Source: an uncultured Eubacterium sp. (GTDB lineage Bacteria > Bacillota > Clostridia > Lachnospirales > Lachnospiraceae). From it: a DNA stretch of 54,067 nucleotides. The notes beneath the pieces were generated by a model, which saw only the letters and a list, made by a program, of their open reading frames with translations, had not been told where the DNA came from and made no database searches. Where the stretch lies: positions 1-54,067 of the forward strand of contig CAMDYG010000017.1 of assembly GCA_945910225.1 (NCBI GenBank). Direction: 5' to 3'. Of the stretch, positions 45,533-54,067 are shown one piece after another (the stretch's first letter is position 1; the number at the start of each line of letters is the position of its first letter). The translations under genes and the position numbers were made by a program.

Positions 45533-46897
45533 TTAGTTCTTAAAGCTGTGGATAGGTGCAGGGATTCTTCCCACTCTGTTCACGAATGCAGAGCAGTCAA
45601 ATTTATTAACAGGCATAATAGGTGCATAACCTAAAAGTCCGCCAAATTCTACTGTTTCGCCAACGCCCTTTCCTATAACAGGAATAACTCTTACTGCTGT
45701 TGTTTTCTGGTTTACCATACCGATTGCTGATTCATCAGCGATAATTCCTGAAATTGTTGTTGCAGGTGTATCTCCTGGAATAGCTATCATATCAAGACCA
45801 ACTGAGCATACACATGTCATAGCTTCAAGTTTTTCAATTGTAAGAGAACCTTCATTAACAGCATCTATCATTCCCTGATCCTCAGATACAGGAATAAATG
45901 CTCCGCTAAGTCCGCCTACATAAGAAGATGCCATAACACCGCCCTTTTTAACCTGATCATTAAGCAATGCAAGTGCTGCTGTAGTACCAGGTGCTCCAGC
46001 TCTTTCAAGTCCGATTTCTTCAAGAATCTCAGCTACAGAGTCACCAACTGCAGGTGTTGGTGCAAGTGAAAGATCAATAATACCAAAAGGAACACCAAGC
46101 CTTTTTGAAGCTTCCTGTGCAACAAGCTGTCCAACTCTTGTAATCTTAAATGCTGTTTTCTTGATAGTTTCACAGAGAACTTCAAAGCTCTTTCCTCTTA
46201 CACTTTCAAGTGCATACTTAACAACACCTGGACCACTGACACCAACATTTATAATAGCGTCATCTTCTGTTACGCCATGGAATGCACCAGCCATGAATGG
46301 ATTGTCATCAGGGGCATTACATAATACAACAAGCTTTGCGCAACCTAAAGAATCCTTGTCCTTAGTAAGCTCTGCTGTCTCTTTAACTATCTCACCCATA
46401 AGTCTTACTGCATCCATGTTGATACCAGTCTTTGTTGAGCCAACATTTACAGAGCTACATATAAGCTCTGTCTGCGCAAGTGCCTGTGGAATTGATCTTA
46501 TCAAAAGTTCATCACTCTTAGTCATGCCCTTAGATACAACAGCTGAATAACCACCGATGAAATTAACACCAACAGTATGTGCAGCTTTATCAAGAGTCTT
46601 TGCGATAGTAACATAATCTTCTGGTGTTTTGCATGCAGAAGCACCAACAAGCGAAATAGGTGTAATTGATATTCTCTTATTAACAATAGGAACACCGAAT
46701 TCTTTGGCAATCTCTTCACCTGTTGAAACCAAATCCTTGGCAAGAGTTGTGATTTTATTATATATTTTCTCGTTAACCTCTGCTAAATCAGGACCAGCAC
46801 AGTCAAGAAGGTTAATACCCATTGTAATTGTTCTTACATCAAGATTTTCCTGCTCGACCATCTTATTGGTCTCTGTAACTTCCATAATATTAATCAT
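45533..46897 (-). CDS. UPF0210 (DUF711, 'PFL family') protein
   Basis: A 454-residue protein of UPF0210, whose name derives from a fold resemblance to pyruvate formate-lyase; no reaction is assigned. Blocks include [19 protein letters not shown] (about 20-38), [34 protein letters not shown] and the C-terminal [20 protein letters not shown]. No glycyl-radical motif was seen. It lies 23 bases after the ACT-domain gene; such pairs recur in Firmicutes. The exact start among several nearby Met codons is uncertain. Confidence 0.9.
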   Translation of the reverse strand: MINIMEVTETNKMVEQENLDVRTITMGINLLDCAGPDLAEVNEKIYNKITTLAKDLVSTGEEIAKEFGVPIVNKRISITPISLVGASACKTPEDYVTIAKTLDKAAHTVGVNFIGGYSAVVSKGMTKSDELLIRSIPQALAQTELICSSVNVGSTKTGINMDAVRLMGEIVKETAELTKDKDSLGCAKLVVLCNAPDDNPFMAGAFHGVTEDDAIINVGVSGPGVVKYALESVRGKSFEVLCETIKKTAFKITRVGQLVAQEASKRLGVPFGIIDLSLAPTPAVGDSVAEILEEIGLERAGAPGTTAALALLNDQVKKGGVMASSYVGGLSGAFIPVSEDQGMIDAVNEGSLTIEKLEAMTCVCSVGLDMIAIPGDTPATTISGIIADESAIGMVNQKTTAVRVIPVIGKGVGETVEFGGLLGYAPIMPVNKFDCSAFVNRVGRIPAPIHSFKN

Positions 46898-46920
46898 AGT
46901 ACTTATGTCTCCTCACTTTC

Positions 46921-47193
46921 TTAGATACGGTGCATCATGTCAAATATTTCTTCACGCTGGCATTTAATTACAACACCAATATCTTCGCCAAGTTTATTAA
47001 GCTCTTCATTAACATTATCAAAATTCTTTGTAGAACCTGACATATCAACTATCATCATCATATTGAAATAGCCAGAAACAATAGTCTGCGAGATATCAAG
47101 GATATTAACCTTGGTATCAGCAAGATAAGTACATACTCTGGCAATAATACCAACAGTATCTTTTCCTACAACAGTAATTACACATTTTTTCAT
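46921..47193 (-). CDS. UPF0237 ACT-domain protein (GcvR-like)
   Basis: A 90-residue single ACT domain: KKCVITVVGKDTVGIIARV opens, then LADTKVNILDISQTIVSGYF and MMMIVDMSG. ACT domains bind amino acids, so this may be a small sensor acting on its partner UPF0210 protein. ATG at 47193 has GAGGAAAG upstream; the longer reading overlapping walJ is rejected. Function unknown. Confidence 0.92.
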   Translation of the reverse strand: MKKCVITVVGKDTVGIIARVCTYLADTKVNILDISQTIVSGYFNMMMIVDMSGSTKNFDNVNEELNKLGEDIGVVIKCQREEIFDMMHRI

Positions 47194-47225
47194 ATCTTTC
47201 CTCTTTCTGCACTCCCTAAGCGCTG

Positions 47226-48035
47226 TTATATTTCGCAAATACCTGATAAAACATCACGCTTTGCAACCTCTATATCAAAATCCGAAGATTTGAATGAGTT
47301 ATCTGACATATCAATTTCCAACTTAACTGTTTCATAAGCCAGTTTGTCATAGTTATTCTCTTTACTTAAATGCCCAAGATATATTTTTTTAAGCTTATCA
47401 TGAAGAAGTGAATTAACAAGCTGCCCGGAGGTTTCGTTGGACAAATGTCCCTTATTACCTAATATTCTTTTCTTAAGATAAAAGGGATAAGGACCCACCT
47501 GTAACATATTGATGTCATGATTAGCCTCAACAAGCATAATATCAGATTCTGTCAGATTATCAACCACATAATCATCAAAATACCCTAAATCCGTTACAAC
47601 TGAGGCTTTCTTTCTGCCTCCGGCATATTCCTGCGTAAATGTATATGCAACCGGTTCGTTGGCATCATGTGATATACGGAACGGATGGACTGTTACATCA
47701 CCGATTGAAATATCTTCATCAGAATGTATTTCATTAAATATACCATCCGGAATATTTCCAAGAGATGTAGTCTGTTCTATCCCACTTATTGTTCCAGGAG
47801 TTGAATATACCGGAATGCCATCTTTTCTTGATATAACACCCAGTCCTTTTATATGGTCAATATGTTCATGAGTTACAAATATTGCATCAATATCTTTAAG
47901 GCTTACCCCCGCTGTATTAAGTCCTTCCTCTATTCTTTTCCTGCTGACACCTGCATCAAAAAGAACATGTGTATTTTCAGTGCCTAGATATATGCAGTTG
48001 CCACTGCTTCCACTGGCGATAGGCATCATTCTCAT
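47226..48035 (-). CDS. WalJ/YycJ-like MBL-fold metallo-hydrolase
   Basis: A 269-residue metallo-beta-lactamase-fold protein. SGSSGNCIYLG opens, then FVTHEHIDHIKGLGVI (about 54-69) gives HxHxDH metal ligands; other metal ligands are probable in FRISHDANEP and VTDLGYFDD, and KIYLGHLSKENN. Homologues (YycJ/WalJ) sit in the WalRK operon in Bacilli; here the neighbour is the FtsA-like gene and no walRK is visible. A nuclease role for DNA is reported in relatives but is not shown here. Confidence 0.9.
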   Translation of the reverse strand: MRMMPIASGSSGNCIYLGTENTHVLFDAGVSRKRIEEGLNTAGVSLKDIDAIFVTHEHIDHIKGLGVISRKDGIPVYSTPGTISGIEQTTSLGNIPDGIFNEIHSDEDISIGDVTVHPFRISHDANEPVAYTFTQEYAGGRKKASVVTDLGYFDDYVVDNLTESDIMLVEANHDINMLQVGPYPFYLKKRILGNKGHLSNETSGQLVNSLLHDKLKKIYLGHLSKENNYDKLAYETVKLEIDMSDNSFKSSDFDIEVAKRDVLSGICEI

Positions 48036-48037
48036 AA

Positions 48038-50173
48038 TTATTTATCCTCCCAGCGAAGCTCAATAACATCACCATTATTAAGCGGTGATGAATAATCTGC
48101 ATCATTTCCGTTATGTAAGAAAACAAGATTACCTCTGACCATGGTAAGATCAAATGAATAAAACTGGAAAAGATCAACAACGATATAATCTGGTTTTCCT
48201 GATAACACAACAGGATGTCCATTAACAGTAATTGTTATATTAACAGGCTGTTTTACTGGTTCCTGTGTTTCTTTATCATCAGTCTGCGCTGTTTTTTCCT
48301 CCGAAATAACATCAGATGTATTATCGGAATCTACAGCTTCACCAGTATTATCTGATTCATTATCTGCTTCTGTTTCCTGCTGCTTTTCAGCTGCCATGAT
48401 ATTCTCATTATATTCCTCTAATGATGAAGTTCTGACAGTGAAATTCTCATATACTCTTGTATTCTTATCTGCAGGTTCATTATTAACAGTGACATTAAGT
48501 GTCTTATAATCAAGGTCAAGGAATTCAAAAAGCTGGGCCACAGTATAGAAATTTTCCATGCGTATATTGTCGCCATCATTAATATCATAGAATTCTGATT
48601 TTAATTCTCCGTTGACATACGCAAATCTAGGGCAGACTATTGCTTTATCATTCAAAATAAATGTTATCTGTGAATTAAATTCTTCCAGCTGTCCAATTGT
48701 TATACTGGCAGCCTCTCCTATTGTAGATTCTGTCACTTCGATTATATCATTCTGTTCAATCGGAGTATGAAGATTAGCTGATCTACCATTAAGAGTAACA
48801 ACCGCACCTTCGCCCGCACTTCCCCTTACAAGACGTGCTTTACCATTAACTGTAAAGTTGATTTCTGCACCTCTTCTTGGGAAAAGCTTTTCATTTGGAA
48901 ATCCTATCTGCATTACTGCATCCACAACTGTAAGATTACTTGTATCGTATAGTTTAATTCTTTCCTTATTAACTGTCACAAATACAAAGTTATTCTTCTG
49001 AGTATAATAATTAGTACATATTCCCACTGGTGTTACATATAATGAATCTTTTTTGAAATTATCCACTTCAAAATCAACAGATGTAAGGACTTCTTCGCCT
49101 CTTACAGCAACTCTCTGATGAGGTATACCAAGGAAATCAGCAACTTTCTCTGTATATCCAGGTATCTTACCGCCGCCTCCGACGACAAAGACAGCATTAA
49201 CCGGTTTGCCACCATTGAGCTCTATAATCTTATCTGCAACATCCTTTGCCATGACATTTACAACTTCAGATGCTGCATTTCTTATTTCAAGTGCATCAAC
49301 CTTCTGCGTGATTCCCATTATATCTTTAAAAGACACAAGTCCTTTTTTCTTGGAACTTGCAGACATTTTAATCTTCTCTGCAGTATTAAAATCAACAAGG
49401 TAAGTTTTGGCAATACATTCAGTAATCTCATCTCCTGCGCAAGGTATCATTCCATATGCAATAATACATCCATCTTTTGTAAGACATATATCAGAAGTAC
49501 CGGCACCGACATCAACAAGTCCTATATTAAGAAGGCGGTACTGTTCCGGAATGGCAATATTCATTGCAGCAATAGGCTCTAATGTAAGGCTTGCTACATG
49601 AAGTCCTGCATATTCAACAGCTTCATAGAGTCCGTCAACAACTTCTTCAGGTAAAAATGTAGCAATAAGCTCAACAGCAATCTTAGAAGCTTTATGTCCC
49701 TCAAGATTATTAATATCATATCCATTAAGCTGATATCTTATAGGAGTATTTCCTACACAATAAAATCTTGTCTTATCTTCTTTTTCATTAATCTTATTAT
49801 GTGCATTCTCAACTGCAAGAAGATTAAGAGAATAAATATGTTCCTGTGTAACTCGTGTCTCTTCTTCAAAATCATATTCTGCAGATGAGTTAATAGTCTT
49901 TAAAACTCTTCCGGCAGCAGCTATACATACATCTGAGAGTTCATGACCAAGCTGGCTTTCAAGAGAATTCTTAACTTTTCTTATTGTATCTCCCACTTTG
50001 TAGATATCATGTATCTGACCATCAAGCATAGCTCTTGTTTCATGTTTTTGTTCAGCCATTGCAACAACTTTAAAACGGCTTCTATCCATGTATCCGACAA
50101 CGCCTACTATACTTCTTGTTCCTATATCAAGACCAAACACCAGGGTCTCTTTCTTTGTCTGTGTATTATCCAT
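48038..50173 (-). CDS. FtsA-like actin-fold ATPase with extended C-terminal repeats
   Basis: A 711-residue protein. Residues about 10-375 match the FtsA/PilM actin fold: GLDIGTRSIVGVV (phosphate 1), LTLEPIAAMNIAIPE, VDVGAGTSDICL (phosphate 2) and VVGGGGKIPGY (adenosine). Typical FtsA ends near 400 with an amphipathic helix; this one lacks that and carries about 310 more residues. Three modules (about 398-480, 502-580, 645-711) each have the pattern TVNG or LND early and NGD/NDG with I-E/R near the end, such as NNGDVIELRWED. An acidic linker (about 590-645) separates the last. It lies 38 bases after coaE. Confidence 0.8.
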   Translation of the reverse strand: MDNTQTKKETLVFGLDIGTRSIVGVVGYMDRSRFKVVAMAEQKHETRAMLDGQIHDIYKVGDTIRKVKNSLESQLGHELSDVCIAAAGRVLKTINSSAEYDFEEETRVTQEHIYSLNLLAVENAHNKINEKEDKTRFYCVGNTPIRYQLNGYDINNLEGHKASKIAVELIATFLPEEVVDGLYEAVEYAGLHVASLTLEPIAAMNIAIPEQYRLLNIGLVDVGAGTSDICLTKDGCIIAYGMIPCAGDEITECIAKTYLVDFNTAEKIKMSASSKKKGLVSFKDIMGITQKVDALEIRNAASEVVNVMAKDVADKIIELNGGKPVNAVFVVGGGGKIPGYTEKVADFLGIPHQRVAVRGEEVLTSVDFEVDNFKKDSLYVTPVGICTNYYTQKNNFVFVTVNKERIKLYDTSNLTVVDAVMQIGFPNEKLFPRRGAEINFTVNGKARLVRGSAGEGAVVTLNGRSANLHTPIEQNDIIEVTESTIGEAASITIGQLEEFNSQITFILNDKAIVCPRFAYVNGELKSEFYDINDGDNIRMENFYTVAQLFEFLDLDYKTLNVTVNNEPADKNTRVYENFTVRTSSLEEYNENIMAAEKQQETEADNESDNTGEAVDSDNTSDVISEEKTAQTDDKETQEPVKQPVNITITVNGHPVVLSGKPDYIVVDLFQFYSFDLTMVRGNLVFLHNGNDADYSSPLNNGDVIELRWEDK

Positions 50174-50211
50174 ATCCTACCTCTAGAATAAACAAATTAT
50201 GTATAAATGTA

Positions 50212-50802
50212 TCATATTCCAAGCATAATCTCAAGCTGGGCACGTGTTTTTTCTATATCTGCGCCATTATCTATCACCTTATCAGCATGTTTTCTGAACT
50301 CTTCCTCAGACAACTGGCTCTTAAACATATCTGATATCTTCTCATCAGAATATCCTCTTGAAGCAGCCAGTCTTTTTCTTCTCTCGTCTTCTGAAACATA
50401 TATATACCATATTTCGTCCATAAATATATCATAATGGTCTTCGATAAGAAGTGCTGCCTCAACAAAACAGTAATCAACATCACCTGCTATTTTATGATTA
50501 TTAATCTGGTTGATAATCTCCTGCTTTACAAGCGGATGTATTATGCTGTTAAGGACAATTCTCTTATTAGGATTCTTGAATATAATATCTGCAAGAAGAG
50601 GTCTGTTTATCTCTCCATCTTCTCCTACAATCTGTTCCCCGAATATATCAACAACCTTTTCAAATCCAATGTTACCAGAATGGTATATATTTCTCGCAAC
50701 AAGGTCTGCCTGTATAATATCACAGGAACACATATCTTTAAGAAGTGCAAGAACAGAAGATTTCCCTGCTCCTACACCACCTGTAATTCCAATAACTTTC
50801 AT
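50212..50802 (-). CDS. coaE: Dephospho-CoA kinase
   Basis: Final step of CoA synthesis. The 196-residue protein starts VIGITGGVGAGKSSVLALL (P-loop), has QADLVARNIYH and the NRPLLADIIFKNPNKR block, then FVEAALLIED. Its ATG shares a base with the polA stop (TAATG), indicating coupled translation; polA-coaE is a common pair. The preceding CoA enzyme, CoaD, is at 14677-15162. Confidence 0.96.
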   Translation of the reverse strand: MKVIGITGGVGAGKSSVLALLKDMCSCDIIQADLVARNIYHSGNIGFEKVVDIFGEQIVGEDGEINRPLLADIIFKNPNKRIVLNSIIHPLVKQEIINQINNHKIAGDVDYCFVEAALLIEDHYDIFMDEIWYIYVSEDERRKRLAASRGYSDEKISDMFKSQLSEEEFRKHADKVIDNGADIEKTRAQLEIMLGI

Positions 50803-53486
50803 TAGTGTGCCTCCAGCCAGTCTTTTCCTTCCTTTAAATCCACCTCAAGAGGTACCTTAAGGCTTACTGCATTCTTCATTCCATCAAGCATGATCTGTTT
50901 TACAGTTTCAATCTCATCTTCTGCTGTCTCAACAAGAAGCTCATCATGAACCTGTAATATAAGCCTTGACTTAAGATTATTCTCCTTAAGCGCATTATAT
51001 ACATTAATCATTGCAAGCTTTATAATATCAGCCGCAGTTCCCTGAATAGGTGCATTCATGGCAACTCTCTCTCCAAAAGAACGCTGCATGAAATTAGAAG
51101 ATTTAATCTCAGGGATTTCTCTTCTCCTGTTATACATTGTAAGCGAATAACCTTTTTCTTTGGCATCACTTACAAGTCCATCTATAAATGTCTTAATTGT
51201 CGGATAGCTTGCAAAATATCTTTCGATATATTCCTTAGCTTCTTTTCTTGAAATACTGAGATCCTGACTTAATCCAAACGAACTCATTCCATAGATAATA
51301 CCAAAATTAACCGCCTTGGCATTTCTTCTCTGCTCATCAGTAACCTCATCAAGCGTAACTCCAAATACCTGTGCTGCCGTTGCTCTGTGAATATCTGCTG
51401 AAGAATTATACGCTTCAATCAGCTTCTCATCACCTGACATATGTGCAAGTATCCTTAACTCTATCTGCGAATAATCGGCATCTAAGAATACGAATCCAGC
51501 CTTTGGAACGAATACCTTTCTTATAGCCTTGCCCATCTCCATTCTTATAGGAATATTCTGAAGATTAGGTTCTGTGCTGCTAATTCTTCCTGTAGCAGTT
51601 ATTGTCTGGTTAAATGTTCCATGAATTCTTCCATCTTCAGCTATATACTGTGTAAGTCCGTCAGCATATGTTGACTTAAGCTTTGCCAGCTGTCTGTATT
51701 CAAGAATCTTACTTACTACCGGATAATCTGGCGCAAGCTTTTCAAGTATATCCGCTGCTGTTGAATAACCGTTCTTTGTTTTCTTTCCATTAGGCATTCC
51801 AAGCTTTTCAAATAGAATTACGCCAAGCTGTTTTGGTGAATTAATATTAAATTCTTCTCCTGCCTCTTCATATATCTCTTTCTCAAGAACTGAAATCTTA
51901 GTACCAAGTACCTTTGAATAATCAACAAGTGCCTGTTTATCAACACTTATACCCTGCTGTTGCATCTCAAAAAGGACAAATATAAGAGGCATCTCTATGG
52001 TTTCAAAGAGCTCATACATATTCTCACTCTTAAGCTGTTCTGTTATTTTATCAGCACATTTGTAATAAGCATAAGATGAAAGGCAGGCATACTTAATCAG
52101 ATTGTCTTCTGCCTCATTTGCTGCTTTCTCTGCTGACAATTTACCAAGAAGTTCTGCTTTTGACGGGAATGTTAATGATAAGAATTCTCTCCCAAGAGTC
52201 TCATAATCATAGCTTTCATTGCTTGGATGAAGCAGATATGCTGCAATTGCTGTATCAATAAATGCTTTTTCTGATACAAGTGGATAACCACTTATCTTAT
52301 CTTTTTCAAATATATCAAGATAATCTTTAATATTGGCAGACGCTATGTTTCTGTGAGAAGCTTTGCTTACAACATCCAGCAGGCGTTCTGTAAGATAGCT
52401 TTCTGTCACAAAGCCTGATACAGGAATATAGTAAATTTCTGTATCAGAAAGTGTTATTCCAACTGCAATTAATTCATTGTCTCTAATAATTGAAAGTCCG
52501 ATTTTTTCAATTCCAGAAACTGCATCTGCTGCTTTACTAAATACATTTTCAACTTCTGAAAAATCAGATATCTTCTTAAAATATTCATAACAGTCAGGGT
52601 CTCTGGCTATAATATCTGTGCTTTCAAATTTCTTTAACATATTCTTGAAATTATATTTCTTAAAAAGTTCATATGAATTCTCGTTAAAGAAATCCCCTGT
52701 CTTAGCATCATCTATATTATAATCAATTGGAACATCTATTTTAATCTCTGATAAGAACCTGCTCATCTTAATCTGTTCAATATTCTCAGTTATTGATGCT
52801 TTTGCCTTTGGAGGTTTTAATTCATCAAGGTGTTGAAATACATTATCAAGATTATGATACTTCTGGATAATAGCTGACGCCGTCTTAGGACCTACTCCGG
52901 GTGCACCCGGTATGTTATCAGATGTATCACCCATAAGCGCCTTAACATCTATGAATTCAAGAGGTGTAACGCCATACAGTTTAAATACATCTTCAGGATA
53001 ATAATCTTCAACCTCTGTCACACCTTTTTTAGTCTTAGGTATTCGTATCTTGATATGTTCATCAGCTAACTGTAGTAAATCCCTGTCTCCCGAGATAATA
53101 GATACATCTATGCCCTTCGCCGCACTTTCCTTTGCAATTGTTCCAAGAATATCATCAGCCTCGAAGCCTTCCTGTTCAACAACTGTGATATTCATAGCTT
53201 TAAGAAGTTCTTTCATAAGAGGAACCTGCTGCTTTAACTCCGGCTGCATAGGTTTTCTTATACCTTTGTAACCATCAAATGCTTTATGTCTGAATGTAGG
53301 CGCTGATAAGTCAAATGCAACAGTTATATAATCTGGCTTTTCTTCGTCAAGGAACTTAAAGAGAATATTAAGAAATCCATAAAGCGCATTGGTATGAATT
53401 CCCTCAGCATTAGTAAGGTCCGGCACGCCATAAAATGCCCTGTTTAATATACTGTGTCCATCTATTAATATTAACTTTTCACTCAT
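50802..53486 (-). CDS. polA: DNA polymerase I
   Basis: Repair and Okazaki-fragment polymerase of 894 residues. The 5' nuclease domain is intact (LILIDGHSILNRAFYG; FEADDILGTIA; ISGDRDLLQLAD). The proofreading domain lacks the D-x-E pair expected near residue 325-335, so 3'-5' exonuclease is probably dead, as in many Firmicutes. The polymerase domain is complete with FLDADYSQIELRILAHMSGD, RRNAKAVNFGIIYGMSSFGL and QVHDELLVE. ATG at 53486 has GGAG seven bases upstream; an earlier Met is rejected. Confidence 0.97.
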   Translation of the reverse strand: MSEKLILIDGHSILNRAFYGVPDLTNAEGIHTNALYGFLNILFKFLDEEKPDYITVAFDLSAPTFRHKAFDGYKGIRKPMQPELKQQVPLMKELLKAMNITVVEQEGFEADDILGTIAKESAAKGIDVSIISGDRDLLQLADEHIKIRIPKTKKGVTEVEDYYPEDVFKLYGVTPLEFIDVKALMGDTSDNIPGAPGVGPKTASAIIQKYHNLDNVFQHLDELKPPKAKASITENIEQIKMSRFLSEIKIDVPIDYNIDDAKTGDFFNENSYELFKKYNFKNMLKKFESTDIIARDPDCYEYFKKISDFSEVENVFSKAADAVSGIEKIGLSIIRDNELIAVGITLSDTEIYYIPVSGFVTESYLTERLLDVVSKASHRNIASANIKDYLDIFEKDKISGYPLVSEKAFIDTAIAAYLLHPSNESYDYETLGREFLSLTFPSKAELLGKLSAEKAANEAEDNLIKYACLSSYAYYKCADKITEQLKSENMYELFETIEMPLIFVLFEMQQQGISVDKQALVDYSKVLGTKISVLEKEIYEEAGEEFNINSPKQLGVILFEKLGMPNGKKTKNGYSTAADILEKLAPDYPVVSKILEYRQLAKLKSTYADGLTQYIAEDGRIHGTFNQTITATGRISSTEPNLQNIPIRMEMGKAIRKVFVPKAGFVFLDADYSQIELRILAHMSGDEKLIEAYNSSADIHRATAAQVFGVTLDEVTDEQRRNAKAVNFGIIYGMSSFGLSQDLSISRKEAKEYIERYFASYPTIKTFIDGLVSDAKEKGYSLTMYNRRREIPEIKSSNFMQRSFGERVAMNAPIQGTAADIIKLAMINVYNALKENNLKSRLILQVHDELLVETAEDEIETVKQIMLDGMKNAVSLKVPLEVDLKEGKDWLEAH

Positions 53487-53525
53487 TGTTATCTCCAATC
53501 TGTTATTATAATACACCGGTTTTAT

Positions 53526-53891
53526 TTAAAAGAAACGTATAACCACCAGCAGGAATGTTGTAAGAAGCATAACTCCTGTAACAAACATATATCTTAATCT
53601 GTTAAAGTAGCTCCATTCTCTTATAAACTGGCATTTGATCCCACTATCCTCCAGCTTCTGATCCACAAGTCCTGTAAAGTCAAATGAATCTATATAAGAT
53701 GCATATCTTGAATCGGACATATTCTTCTCCATATCATCAAGACCATATGAAATTATATAGTATATTTCCATCTCTTCTCGGCAATCCGCACAATTCAGGA
53801 TATGACCAGTGAATTTTTCTTCATTCTTTAATGAAAGTCTGTTATATTCAAAGTCCTCTATCATACCTTGAATCTCTTTACAGTTATTCAT
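53526..53891 (-). CDS. Zinc-finger (zf-HC2) anti-sigma-like membrane protein
   Basis: A 121-residue protein with the HxxxCxxC zinc-binding motif HILNCADC (H30, C34, C37) and one C-terminal membrane helix at about 99-119. This layout matches the anti-sigma factor zinc finger (RsiW-type) family. ATG at 53891 has GGAGG five bases upstream. No ECF sigma factor gene lies in the window, though the region beyond 54067 is unseen. It leads the operon into polA, 39 bases away, an unusual neighbour. Confidence 0.78.
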   Translation of the reverse strand: MNNCKEIQGMIEDFEYNRLSLKNEEKFTGHILNCADCREEMEIYYIISYGLDDMEKNMSDSRYASYIDSFDFTGLVDQKLEDSGIKCQFIREWSYFNRLRYMFVTGVMLLTTFLLVVIRFF

Positions 53892-53927
53892 AAATGCCTC
53901 CATAAAGGATTATTATTCAATATAAAA

Positions 53928-53956
53928 ATAATATTCTAAATTAAATGCATGTGCAA
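53928..53956 (-). promoter_or_regulatory. Promoter of the zinc-finger gene and polA
   Basis: Minus strand TTGCAC (53956-53951), 17 bases, TATTAT (53933-53928), about 37 bases before the ATG. No ECF-type GAAC element was seen at this site. Confidence 0.55.
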
Positions 53957-54007
53957 GTATTCTTCACTTGATTTTTGTTTATTCTTATGATAATATTATT
54001 TAGTCGC

Positions 54008-54067
54008 GCAGGTGTGGCGGAATGGCAGACGCAGCAGACTCAAAATCTGCCGGTGGCAACATCGTGC
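54008..54067 (+). tRNA. tRNA-Leu (CAA), 3' part outside window
   Basis: The sequence GCAGGTG acceptor, TG, GCGG D-stem with AATGGCA loop, then GCAGA, anticodon loop CTCAAAA, TCTGC are all present. The anticodon reads CAA (Leu, UUG). A variable-arm start (CGGTGGCAAC) typical of class II leucine tRNAs follows. The molecule is cut off at the window end, with about 60 of its expected 85 bases present. Confidence 0.93.

Noticed and set aside
53968-53997. Promoter for the tRNA-Leu
   Set aside because: TTGATT with TAATAT at 17 bases is only a partial match in AT-rich DNA and was not listed as a feature.
1-54067. Mobile element, prophage or CRISPR
   Set aside because: No transposase, integrase or phage genes, and no spaced direct repeats were found; the region is a dense core chromosome segment.

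Overview
This window looks like chromosome from a low-GC Gram-positive of the class Clostridia, most probably a Lachnospiraceae member. The DNA is visibly AT-rich, Shine-Dalgarno (SD) sites are strong AAGGAGG types, and promoters are near-consensus sigma-A. Gene content and order match Firmicutes core clusters: rimM/rplS/lepB/rbgA/rnhB with FliK-like and FlhB-like genes; ylxM-ffh; rnc-smc-ftsY; plsX-acpP; yceD-rpmF; coaD-rsmD. The short-form HisG plus HisZ system, an acetate-forming pta-ackA pair and a MalT-like LuxR regulator fit the same group. Genus is not certain. I see no insertion sequence, prophage, CRISPR array or plasmid gene, and no gene-free gap over 300 bases.

Layout, left to right. 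(1) 1-4884: histidine operon on the minus strand, hisZ-hisG-hisD-hisB-hisA, from a perfect sigma-A promoter with two operator-like dyads at the start site. HisA runs in frame into a HisI-type domain that leaves the window. (2) 4890-13059: minus-strand cluster relQ, rsmF, an rsuA-type synthase, ygiQ, a membrane protein, an rluA-type synthase, recU and a PAS/degenerate-GGDEF protein. It mixes RNA modification, (p)ppGpp synthesis and recombination. (3) 13164-18229: a YlbJ-like membrane protein on the plus strand meets a coiled-coil protein, coaD, rsmD and a large LuxR/MalT-like regulator on the minus strand. (4) 18272-21306: der-plsY-gpsA, with a divergent exported protein (21441-22271). (5) 22322-27639: lepB-rbgA-rnhB-fliK-like-flhX-yraN-pgeF. 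(6) 27705-31028: ylxM-ffh-rpsP-khpA-rimM-rplS; the trmD gene normally between rimM and rplS is not there. (7) 31133-38906: rnc-smc-ftsY-ilvA-AI-2E-type permease. (8) 39032-41678: yceD-rpmF, a lipoprotein, plsX-acpP. (9) 41812-45472: pta-ackA, divergent from tmcAL. (10) 45533-53891: a zinc-finger anti-sigma-like gene, polA, coaE, an extended FtsA-like protein, walJ-like hydrolase, an ACT-domain protein and a UPF0210 protein. (11) 54008-54067: the start of a tRNA-Leu(CAA).

The genes form several working sets: histidine synthesis; membrane lipid initiation (gpsA, plsY, plsX, acpP); co-translational export (ffh, ftsY, lepB); ribosome assembly and rRNA modification (rimM, rbgA, der, rsmD, rsmF, pseudouridine synthases, khpA, yceD); CoA synthesis (coaD, coaE); and acetate metabolism with acetate-dependent tRNA modification (pta, ackA, tmcAL).

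I did not find a clearly new multi-gene system. The items most worth a second look are the HisA-HisI fusion, the his operator pair, the FtsA-like ATPase with three repeated C-terminal modules, the orphan FliK/FlhB-like pair, the missing trmD, and compact terminator/promoter overlaps.
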